A stretch of DNA of 60,324 nt, from NCBI GenBank assembly GCA_011947345.1, contig JAAVTG010000352.1:1-60324 (forward strand). The letters run 5' to 3'. The notes beneath the pieces were generated by a model. That model ran no database searches. It was not told the DNA's origin and worked only from the letters and a program-made list of their open reading frames with translations. A program made the translations under genes and the position numbers. The stretch's first letter is position 1. Every line of letters begins with the position of its first letter. Below are positions 44,205-53,584 of the stretch, piece by piece. Origin of the DNA: Phytophthora quininea. Lineage: Eukaryota; Oomycota; Peronosporomycetes; Peronosporales; Peronosporaceae.

Positions 44205-46700
44205 GCTTTCTGCACCGCCATTGTCTGATGAAGCCGCTAGCAGCAGCTCAAAACGCCTAGCGTTTCATTCAGACAAACTATACTGCTATTTGACCCAGAA
44301 CGCACGAATTTCCAACCACGTTGCTAAGTGTTTTGTGGACAGCGGGTCGTCATTCAACGCCATCTCACCAAAGCTGGCGCAAAAGCTGGACGTTGAAGTG
44401 AAACAATGCCCAGAACCTCTATCAGTGAAAATTGGAAACAATCAACGCATCCAAATTCCGCGCAAGGAAGCTGTTCTTACCGTTAATATCGAAGGCTTTC
44501 CCGAGTACAAGTCGCCGATGTACGTCATGCCCATTCCCGAGGGCAAGGACATGCTACTCGGATGGCCATGGCTTGAGCAAGTGAACCCGGATATCGACTG
44601 GACGAACCGGACAATATCATCACGCAGTGATACCCAGTCGCCCACAGTTTTCTTCCGACAGTGCTTACGACAAACTCCAGCTCGTAAAGTCGGCCGCCAA
44701 CGTCTCAAAAATGGTCGCAGTACTCGCGAGGACGATGCTCTCCAGTACTTTTACATGCATCATGATTTTGACAGTGCACAAGGATCCACTCGTGTTGTAG
44801 CAGCAAAAATCTGAAGAAACTACTGCGAGAAGAAGACAACGAATTCTGCTTCGTGATTCAGCATGATCCAGACAGCGCTAAAGCAGACCGGCAATTAACT
44901 CAAGACTGGGATGCACTTCGCGGACACCCTGCCGAAAACCTCCTGCTGAAATACAAAGACGTCGTATTTCGAACGCAGCTTCCTACCGTACCCCCAACGC
45001 GAAACGAAGATATCAAAGCCGAAATCGAACTTGTGGACGACGAACCTGTAGCGAGAAAGCAGTTTCGGCTCAGCGAAGAAATGAAGGCCGCAATTCGTGA
45101 GTGGACAGCAGAAATGCTTCGAGCTGGCATTATTCGGTGTTCTAAATCACCCTACTCAGCACCAACCTTTTGCGTTAAAAAGGCGGTGGGCTGGCGAGTA
45201 GTGCACGACTTTAGAGGAATCAACTCTAAGATTCGGCTGCCGGCGACGCCAGTCCCACGAAAGGAAGACATCTTCGACTCAATGCGCAAAGGTAAGGTTT
45301 TTCAGCCATGGACCTTTTGTGGGGATTCTTCCAGGTGCGCTTGAGGAAACAAGATGTGCCGTTTACCGCATTTTCGACTCCTGACGGATTATTCGATTAT
45401 TTGGTGACCCCCATGGGCCTCTCCTGCAGTCCTGCAGCGTTCAATAGGCTGATCCAGAAAGTTTTTGCCGATCAGAGCAGCTTCTGCAAGGCCTATTTCG
45501 ATGATTTGTTTGTCTGCACCGAAACGAACGATATGGAGGACCACCTTATCGCCCTCGAAAAGGTTCTCGAGAGGTGCAAGGAGGAGCAACTCTACGTCAA
45601 GCTGTCGAAGTGTACGTTCTGCGCCTCGGAAATACCTTGTCTAGGCGACTTCATCGGAATCCATGGTATTTGGATGGACCCCGACAAGGTGAGAGTGATC
45701 CAGAACTGGCCGAAGCCTCGCACAAAGCGTGAACTACAGTCGTTCCTCGGCACATGTGTATATGTGCTCAAGTACTGTCCAGACTTCGCAGAATATTCGG
45801 CTCCGCTCACAGAGTTGACAAAGGGGAAGACTCGAAACGAACAGCTCCAGTTCAGTGATCTGCATGAAAAGTGCTTTGAAGAACTCAAGCGCAGACTCTC
45901 TAAGCCTCCCGTTCTAGCCCACCCCGATTTTGACCGAATGTTTTGCGTGAAAATGGATGCATCTGACTTTGCCGTCGGTGGCTACCTGTACCAACTCGAC
46001 GAAAAAGGCGACGAGAGAGTCATTGCTTATGGCGGCAGAAAACTCAGCGAAGCAGAACTGAAGTACCCAACTCGCGAAAAAGAGCTTCTCGCAGCTCTAT
46101 TTGCAATGCGCACATGGCATGTGTATCTGATTGACAAGCCGTTCATGATCAGCACGGACCATCGTACGCTTGAAACCATCCTTCAGCAGAAGACGTGCTC
46201 TCAGCGGCTGGCAAGATGGCTCAACGAGCTTGGAATGTACCAACCACTCTTCAAATGGATCAAAGGAGACTCCAACATAGTGGCCGACTTCGTCTCTCGA
46301 AACCCTGGCTGGAAGCAGGACACGACCGCAATTTCTCTCGCTGCACTATTGAAACATATCAGGGACGATAATGAGAATAATGGCGTCTCAACTCACCTGT
46401 ACGCAAGCCAGCATCGCGGACCATCCCACAATATACAAGAACGGTGCTCAGAGCTATGCCAGAGTGATGTTTTTTCGGCCCCATCGTCAAGAAACTACAA
46501 GCCAAAGACAATAGCGAAGCAGCCCCACATGCTGGTGAGCTACCCAAGAACGCGAACATTGACCATTATGAACTACAATATTCGCTGCTGTACTTCCGTT
46601 CACACCCTTCGCAAAACTGGCGACTTTGTGTTCCCGACAATCGTGAACTTCGTGACCGCATTCTTTTCGAAGAACACGATTCGGTTGTCCGAGGACACCC
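44205..46700 (+). CDS. Protease, reverse transcriptase and RNase H of element B
   Basis: The protease site is CFVDSGSSFNAIS (about 44330), in a +1-type frame relative to gag. RT follows in two further frames: SAPTFCVKKAVGWRVVHDFRG, then AYFDDLFVCTE (about 45500). RNase H has KMDASDFAVGGYLYQ and SNIVADFVSRNP. Frame breaks occur near 44815-44850, 45310 and 46600-46700. Confidence 0.9.
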
Positions 46701-46716
46701 GGGCTCGTCGAAGACC

Positions 46717-47979
46717 TTGAAGTTTATGCAGCAAAAGTATTATTGGTCATCAATGGCTCGTGATATTCGATCATACTGGGCTACGTGCGAAATGTGTATG
46801 CGGACCAAGACGTCTCGAAGCAAATCTCAAGGACTTCTGCATCCTTTAGACGTTCCAGAAGGTCGATGGAAACACATTACCATGGACTTTGTGACGTCAC
46901 TTCCGGAGACGAAGCCGCATCGCCACAATGCCGTGATGGTGATAGTGGATCGCCTTACGAAGCGTGCACACTTCGTCGCGACTAAATCAACAGCTACAGC
47001 GCAGGATACAGCGAAGCTTTTTCAACGTCTTCATGGACTTCCTGTGTCTATTGTGTGTGATCGAGACTCAAAGTTTACCTCTAAATTCTGGACAAAATTG
47101 CTGGACTTGCAAAACACCAAGTTAAAACCGAGCAGCGCCTTCAAACCCTCAACGGACGGCCAGACAGAAATCACAAACCGTTTTCTTGGCGATTTCTTGC
47201 GCGCCTACGTGAACCCACACCAGACCGATTGGAACGAATTTCTTGCATTGGCCGAATTTGCATACAATTCTCGCGCCCACGACAGCATTGGAATGGCTCC
47301 ATTCGTCGCCGAATTAGGGTATTTACCACGTTCCGTGAGTGACTTATCGGTTCCACCTCGCGACAGCCCTCGATCCGCCTCCCGATTCGTGGACACGCAG
47401 CAAACTATCCTGATCGAATGCCAAGACGCTCTAGATCAAGCTCAACAGAGGATGAAATTTTACTATGATCGCAACCGACGGGCCACATCGTTTCGCGTCG
47501 GTGATCAAGTGCTGCTCGACACCTCAAACCTGGCTCTTCACCACGTCGGCAATGATGGGAAGCGGTCACTGGCCCCGAAGTATATCGGACCATACCCTGT
47601 TCTCAAGATAACGACCCCCGACACATACAAGATTGGTCTTCCACCAGGTCTCAAACTCCACGACGAGTTTCACGTATCTCGACTACGACGCTACAAGCCA
47701 GACAACTCAGCTACTCGAGACAACCGTGTTCCAGCCTTGATTACACGCGACGGAAGTCTCGGGTTACAGGTCAAAGAAATTCTCAAGCATCGAGTTCGTC
47801 GTGGTGCCAGCGAATATCTAATTCGTTGGTACGGCAGTGCAAACCAAGACTCATGGGAACCTGCTGAATCGCTCATCCAAGTCCGCGGGCTTATCGACGC
47901 ATTCCATGCTCGCGCCAATTCATCACGACCTCGGGCACGCTCTCAAGCGGCTCAAGCAACCACTACGCCGCTTTCCTAA
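46717..47979 (+). CDS. Integrase and chromodomain of element B
   Basis: An unbroken frame of 420 codons. CEMCMRTKTS closes the zinc-binding domain; the DDE core is ITMDFVTSLPE, IVCDRDSKF and STDGQTEITNRFLGDFL. A GPY-like module (KYIGPYPVLKIT) and a C-terminal chromodomain (LQVKEILKHRV, EYLIRWYGSANQDSWEP) follow. A few residues seem to be missing between AKLFQ and RLHGLP compared with related integrases. Confidence 0.92.
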   Translation: MKFMQQKYYWSSMARDIRSYWATCEMCMRTKTSRSKSQGLLHPLDVPEGRWKHITMDFVTSLPETKPHRHNAVMVIVDRLTKRAHFVATKSTATAQDTAKLFQRLHGLPVSIVCDRDSKFTSKFWTKLLDLQNTKLKPSSAFKPSTDGQTEITNRFLGDFLRAYVNPHQTDWNEFLALAEFAYNSRAHDSIGMAPFVAELGYLPRSVSDLSVPPRDSPRSASRFVDTQQTILIECQDALDQAQQRMKFYYDRNRRATSFRVGDQVLLDTSNLALHHVGNDGKRSLAPKYIGPYPVLKITTPDTYKIGLPPGLKLHDEFHVSRLRRYKPDNSATRDNRVPALITRDGSLGLQVKEILKHRVRRGASEYLIRWYGSANQDSWEPAESLIQVRGLIDAFHARANSSRPRARSQAAQATTTPLS

Positions 47980-47988
47980 AGGAGGGAG

Positions 47989-48206
47989 TGTGACAGTACG
48001 CCATGGAGTCCACTACTTATTTTGGCTGCTGTCTGATTCATCTTCGAGACACACACGATGTTCTCATGCAGCTATCACCCACAAACAGCCACTCCACAGG
48101 GCTACGTAGGCTGTAGGTAGCTTCCATTAACGCTTGCACGCTCAATTCATTCTTAAACTTGCCAATTAAGGATCACCCGAGCTCGAACTCGGCAGAGTTC
48201 GTGACA
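47989..48206 (+). repeat. 3' LTR of element B
   Basis: Same 218 bp as 42833-43050 by direct reading, preceded by the polypurine tract. Confidence 0.95.
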
Positions 48207-48211
48207 GCGAC

Positions 48212-48553
48212 ACCGCGTTCATGGCTCAACTCTGGTCAACAACATGCATTGAAGACCGCTGTTCGTCAACGTGGTAGAGCTCTCCACAGACAAGAATTCT
48301 TGATCTTACCCGTTGTTTGTCGCGTAGACACATTGTACTCCTTGATCACTCCATAGCCTTGCAAGGCACGCGAAATAGCCGTCCCCCACCACCTGGTCCC
48401 GAGAAAGCTGTTCACTGCGAGCCGCACACTTGCGGCATCATACGCTGTCCCAAACAGATACCGTCCGTAAGCTGGTCGGCTCGAAAACAAGTGAGCCACC
48501 GCACAAATATCCGTCGGCCAGCGTCGCGACCGCGAGCACCGACCACCACGGAA
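48212..48553. other. Flank between element B and the secreted repeat protein
   Basis: No gene is supported except about a dozen codons that may belong to the fragment left of element B. The right end should contain the promoter of the next gene. Confidence 0.4.
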
Positions 48554-48569
48554 GATCATTCTCCAACTT
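48554..48569 (+). promoter_or_regulatory. Oomycete Inr-like core promoter
   Basis: GATCATTCTCCAACTT matches the oomycete initiator consensus GCTCATTYYNCAWTTT at 14 of 16 positions and sits 46 nt before the ATG of the secreted repeat protein, the usual distance. Confidence 0.6.
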
Positions 48570-48615
48570 GCCTCCAAGTTCCAGCATCCACCTCGCACTA
48601 ACCCACACGAGCCTC

Positions 48616-49266
48616 ATGAAGTCCATTTCTGCCATCGCTCTCATCGCCGCCGCCCTCCAGTTGTCGTGCGCCCACGCACAGCTCGACTTGGTTCGGGCCA
48701 ACGCCATCGACACCAACCATGTCGCCGATGTGTCTGCACCACCGCTCCCGAAGCTCCCAGTGCTCGGCCGAAAGCTGCGCGGTGGCGACGATCGCGCCTT
48801 GAAGGAGTCTGCTGGAGAGAGACACCTGCAGCTCGATTTGGTCCGGTCGAACGATGTCGACGTCAATTACGTTGCCGACGTCACCGCGCCACCGCTCCCG
48901 AACCTCCCAGCGGTCCCCGCGGTTCCTGCACTCGGCCGAAAGCTTCAGCTCGACCTGGTGCACCTCAACGACATCAACGCCAACCACGTCGTCAACGTGA
49001 ACTCACCGGACAACTCACCAGACACTCCCGCAGTGAAGGCCTCGGCTCAAAAGCGGCAACTACTGCTCGACTTGGTCCACCTGAACGACATCGCTGTCGA
49101 CCACGTCGTTGACACCAACACACCCAACGCTCCCGCGGCCAAGAGCCCCACTCACAAGCGGCAACTGCTGGGCGACCTGGTCCACCTGAATGACATTAAC
49201 GTCAACCACGTCGTCGACGCCAACACGCCTGCTCAGCCCACGCCAGCCCCGAAGTTGACCAAGTAA
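48616..49266 (+). CDS. Secreted five-repeat protein with dibasic sites, candidate Kex2-type peptide precursor
   Basis: 216 residues, intact. Residues 1-21 are a signal peptide (MKSISAIALIAAALQLSCAHA). Five repeats follow with the core DLV-R/H-x-N-D/A-x3-N/D-H/Y-V-x-D/N-x2-x-P, starting near residues 22, 72, 111, 151 and 186. Pro/Ala-rich spacers between repeats end in RK (52-53, 108-109) or KR (146-147, 181-182), mostly followed by Leu-Gln or Gln-Leu. Only the junction of repeats 1 and 2 ends differently (GERHLQ). The first spacer also reads RKLR (52-55) with a later GER, so an RxLR-like effector is the main alternative. No Cys after the signal peptide. Secretion is well supported; processing is inference. 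Confidence 0.8.
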   Translation: MKSISAIALIAAALQLSCAHAQLDLVRANAIDTNHVADVSAPPLPKLPVLGRKLRGGDDRALKESAGERHLQLDLVRSNDVDVNYVADVTAPPLPNLPAVPAVPALGRKLQLDLVHLNDINANHVVNVNSPDNSPDTPAVKASAQKRQLLLDLVHLNDIAVDHVVDTNTPNAPAAKSPTHKRQLLGDLVHLNDINVNHVVDANTPAQPTPAPKLTK

Positions 49267-49673
49267 ATTCTTCCCCGCTTTGACGAGTCCCCCCGCCATG
49301 TAGCAACCGTTTACGTCTTCATTGATAGAGTTTTCATCCACACAATAGTCGGCTACCAATCGAGCTTTCAAATGTTCCGCAGGACAGATCTCCTCGACGG
49401 TCGTAGAGCATAGCCCTGTCAACCGCGTTTATTTGAAAGGACCCCTTGTGCCCGTTGCAAACCATATTCGTTCCTTTCGCCTCAACGCTCCTACGGATAC
49501 TCCACGCGGAAAGCATTGGAAGCGTTCGTCCACGGTCCGCATGATTGCTTCGGCATCATCCAACTGCGCCTCCAAGGAGAGTCGTTCGGGCCAAAACCTC
49601 TGGATAACAAACAACCTTACCTCCACGCATTTCACTTTTGACTACGTATTATTTCTATCGCTATGTGTTTCCC
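49267..49673. other. Intergenic, convergent 3' flanks
   Basis: Lies between the stop of the repeat protein and the stop of the first large secreted gene. No gene is supported. Confidence 0.5.
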
Positions 49674-51372
49674 TTAACTGACATTTAACTTTGCTTTCAA
49701 CTGCAGGTTACCACCGCTCGGGGATCGTGGGACCCATAGCAACAACGTTCCTCCTCCAGTACCAGGCAGATCTAGAAAGCCAGGCCTCCATCGATCCAAG
49801 TACAGCGTCTTGCCTCCTAATGCCGTTGTGTTCGACGTCCACGTCACCGTCTTCCCTGCTGCAACCGATACTTCGTCAATCTTCTGGCCAGCAGAATGGA
49901 GGTCAACCTGTACATTTTCAGTATCACTGCTCTCAAACGTGATGGACACCACGCCATCGCCTCGCTTCGTCCAGTACCCACTGCTGTTCTTGAATGCACC
50001 CCCACCGTCGTCAACCCCAACGCTTTGTCCGCGCTCCCGTCATCGATCTCGCCGATGAATTTCGTGGGACCGCAGATCGACTGGAAGTACTCGGAGATCG
50101 TGGCCACGGTGCCCGTGATGTCCCACACGGCGTAGAACGTCAGCGCCTTGTCCGCGATCGTGTACGCGTACTGCTCGGCCGACAACAGTGACCCGTTGTT
50201 GCTGGTGCCAGACTTGATGAGGTCCTCCACGATAACAGAGAACGTTTGCCGCAGCGTGGTCCGAGTGGAGTAGGCGGTTTTCTCGTCCGACTGGGCGATC
50301 AGTTCGCTCATGCAGTTGTTGGTCGCGATGGGGATATCTCTCAGCACCAGGTTCGAGTTGCTGATGTTCACACGAAGCTCCTCCTCGGACATCTCGGGGT
50401 GGTGTTTGCGCAGATCCAGCACCGTCATCCACGTGCGGTCGGCGAGCCGCTTCATGTCGTAGCCGCAGCTGGTATTCGACTTGAGCGCGCTCTTCAGCGA
50501 CGTGATGTCCGAGCTCGTCAGGTTCTTCAGCGACGCACCCAACGACACGCGGTGCATGAAGGCCTTGAACGCCGTCCAGCTTGATGTGATCGTGTTAGCG
50601 TTGGTTAAGACCTCCTTCACTACGAGCTCGGCGGTGTTGGTCACTTTGTCCGCAAATCTGTAAACGGGCTTGACTGGCTTTCCTAGGCACACGCGAATAG
50701 TAATCGGTAAATCGTACACGATGTTGTCGCTTTGGTAGAGTATCGCCAGCACTTTAGCTTGCGATGTCTGTGGGTCTGCCGTCTTAATGCCACGCACGTA
50801 TTTGGCGAGGTTCTTCACCATGATGGCCATCTCTTTGGCGCACCTGATCGCTCTCTGAACTCCCTTTGCTAGCTTCTTGAACTCGCCGTAAATGTTGTTA
50901 AAGATACCGTGCGCCGTTGCAGCTTGTACTAACACCGCCACCTTGGACACAACCTCAAGCTCACAGCCATCATTTTGTCGGACGCATTCGATTCCGCATC
51001 TGACCGGGTATTTCAACGGACATTCTGCCCAACACGTGCCAAGTCCCTTGGTAAATTCTTGCGGACACGTTTTGCCGATGTGAGCTTCACGATAGCACGC
51101 AGTGTCGGAAGGAGACCACTCGATGGCCCGACCCAATTCGCATACGTTGACTCGATTGTACTGATAACATTCGTCGGAACACCGATTGCTAACGAGTCCG
51201 AGGAGCTGGAGCCCACAATATCTTCTACCGGGGTATCTTTGCTGTCATCGCTACTGTCGTCGCTGTCATCACCATCGTTGAATAAATTGGAGAACGAAAA
51301 CGCTGGAGCAGATGCTGCGAATACCATCAGCAGAGAGACCACCACTATGCATCGCAACCACCGGGAACACAT
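49674..51372 (-). CDS. Large secreted protein, unrecognised family, paralogue A
   Basis: Signal peptide at the N-terminus (CIVVVSLLMVFAASAPAFS) from the ATG at 51372, then an Asp/Ser-rich linker. A Cys-rich segment follows (CYREAHIGKTCPQEF, CWAECPLKYPVRCGIEC), then a ~300-residue mostly helical body (AIRCAKEMAIMVKNLAKYV; SLKSALKSNTSCGYDMKRL) and a C-terminal beta-type domain ending in GGNLQLKAKLNVS. Frame shifts lie near 51130 (G-rich) and 50025 (G-run); adding one G at each restores one ORF of ~565 residues. I do not know the family or its role. Paralogue B lies 3.9 kb downstream in the same orientation. Confidence 0.75.
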
Positions 51373-51404
51373 TCGGGAGAGCGCTCGACTCTTCCAACCA
51401 GTTG

Positions 51405-51418
51405 AAAACGGAAAGTGA
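51405..51418 (-). promoter_or_regulatory. Inr-like core promoter of paralogue A
   Basis: The minus strand reads TCACTTTCCGTTTT, 12 of 14 matches to the TCATTYYNCAWTTT part of the oomycete Inr, about 33 nt before the ATG. Paralogue B has a matching element at the same distance. Confidence 0.5.
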
Positions 51419-53584
51419 TGCGCCTTCGGGTTGCCATCGATCCGTAGTCCACCGCACGACTTCCTAATAATGGTACCATGCACATTCAGCCACTGCACAG
51501 TCGTCGGCTTGCATGCCTTGTTTCCGCCACCTTCAACACCAAAAGTGCAAGGATAATGCGCCCCCATCGCCTAGAAATCGTGGACCCTTTCTGCTTCTAA
51601 AACGCGCAGTACGATACTGTATGTTTTGTTGGTTCGAGATCCATTTCTCTAGTCACAGGACCCAACAGTTGTCGCAGCTCGCCGTTCCGATTCAAGCAGG
51701 AGCGGCGCCAAAATGCCACATGGCGACCGGCTAGTGCATGATAGCCCAAGTGAAAAGGATCGCGTGTACAGGACGCCCGCCTCAATGGCGAAGATATCGT
51801 TGGTATCGTATCGCCATTTACTCCTGAGCCCGTCCTAAAGCGCAGGAATCGTTTTATCTGACAAACAGCACGTCCACAGCGAAATTTCATTGCCATGCCG
51901 TGGAGACGGTTGTGGGCCACCTCATCGCCCTTGTTCTTCAAGCGGGAACAAAATGCAATGCTTGAAGCAGGAATCCTGCTGCAGGATTAAAAGGGGGATG
52001 CGGGACAACACGAACTCGCGGTCAGGTGTTTGAAGTTTCTCGATCGCCAACCACGACAGCCAGTCGTCGCAAAATGGCAAATCCCGTGATCTCCGCGTTC
52101 ATACAACGCCCGGCTCATCATGCGCCTCCGAAACTTCCACGATACCGGCTAACACCATACCGGCGTTGTAGTCTGTCTGCGCTAGCTCACACAAATAAGA
52201 TACGAAGGTGCACCTCCAGTCACAGCAAAAGCAGCGTCACTGATGCGGTCTTGTGCGCTATGTTGCATTTACATCATCCGTAAAAGGAGGGGCTTGTGGA
52301 GAGAGAGCTCCACGACAAGTTCAGAACCCAGACGCACGTCCAATGCACACAGTGTTTGATGTTTTGCGCATGCCCAAGTCGACTCCAAACTTGACCTCGG
52401 TGGCGGTCGGTTCATTACAGCGATTTCACTTCCGTAAACCAAAACTCGCTTGTGAAAAACGGTGGTTTGGCACAATTTTGGCGAAACTTGTTGCTGAATT
52501 GCGAACGGCAATTTACGGCGACGCCATGCCACCCGTGGCATCCGCGCTACATTTCGTTTGAGGAGCTATTTCATCATCGCTGTCATATCAATAGTTCCCC
52601 ACCCATATTTTGTCATGGTCTGCACATTTTTACAGTGTCCTGAGTTGAAATAAGTATCCAAGGCTTCCTTTGTCAACAAACGCGCTCACATCAAACGTTC
52701 GCGTTTCATCCTATCCATCGTTCCAAGCCAGACACGCTCTCCAGATGTGGATAGTACAAACCACTACAATAGAATCCTGGAGAATAATACGATGACAATT
52801 CAAGCAGCAACAAACTGTGGCTTGAAAATCCACAGTGATATTCGTACGACGCTCGTACGCTGCCTGTAAAATGTCCACATTCATTTGACTGTGCTGAGGC
52901 ATTTAATGGACAGCAAATAGACGACGAAGTCGTAAGTTTGCGTCCGCAAAATATCGTGCGATGTATGACGTTCGGATACGAGCTGTTGTCATTGTCAGTG
53001 AAGAGTTCCGGGATAAACGCAGGTGTTCAACCCCGTCATCAGCACAACTAGAAACCATACCCACTGTGAAAATTGCAGCGTCAATCGAGAAGAAAAAATG
53101 AGACCCCAAACATATCGCCATCGCCGATCTGCGGCTCCGTAGGAAGGGAAAACAATAATTTCATGAGCTGCAACGGTCCCCGTCCTCAAGTATTACAAAG
53201 TCAGCGCTGATCTCGAACTTCTCCGGCTTATTTTCGAGTGCTGTCACGAAAGAGGGTCGCGTCCGGACGCCTGCCTCACTACGGTAGTCCCATGTGATTG
53301 TTGCTCAACCCTGTAGCACCGTATCAGTTCCGGTGTCAGCTTGATTCCTTCTACCCTCGAAAACGGCCAGCCTGGACGGACCAGGCGTGTTGTGAGTAGA
53401 GTTCATCTCCAAGCCGCATTAACAGACGACGGTGCTGCACGCAGAGCTAGAGTCACACCGTTTTCTAGAGATAAAAAGAGTACCTGCATCCAAGAGTACT
53501 GCCACACCCTTCTTCCTTTCATCAGAGTTTTCGCCAAAATAAATATGTTGATGTAGATTACAGCTCCTCCAACTTTGTTCACTT
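51419..53584. other. Upstream flank of paralogue A and spacer to paralogue B
   Basis: About 51430-52300 is recognisably related to 55350-56090 upstream of paralogue B (shared ACAACGCCCGGCTCAT, CACATGG-GACCGGCT and GGACGCCCG), so the tandem duplication included the promoter region. From 52300 to 53580 I see no supported gene. Confidence 0.5.

Larger units (their letters stand above)
42833..48206 (+). mobile_element. Ty3/Gypsy chromodomain LTR retrotransposon B, 5.4 kb
   Basis: Two 218-bp LTRs (42833-43050, 47989-48206) look identical and are flanked by GCGAC duplications (42828-42832, 48207-48211). A polypurine tract AAAGGAGGGAG ends at the 3' LTR. Order on the plus strand: gag, protease, RT-RNase H, integrase, chromodomain. 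It is a different family from element A: other LTRs, other gag, no antisense ORF. Despite identical LTRs the ORFs carry one nonsense codon and about three frameshifts. Confidence 0.95.
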
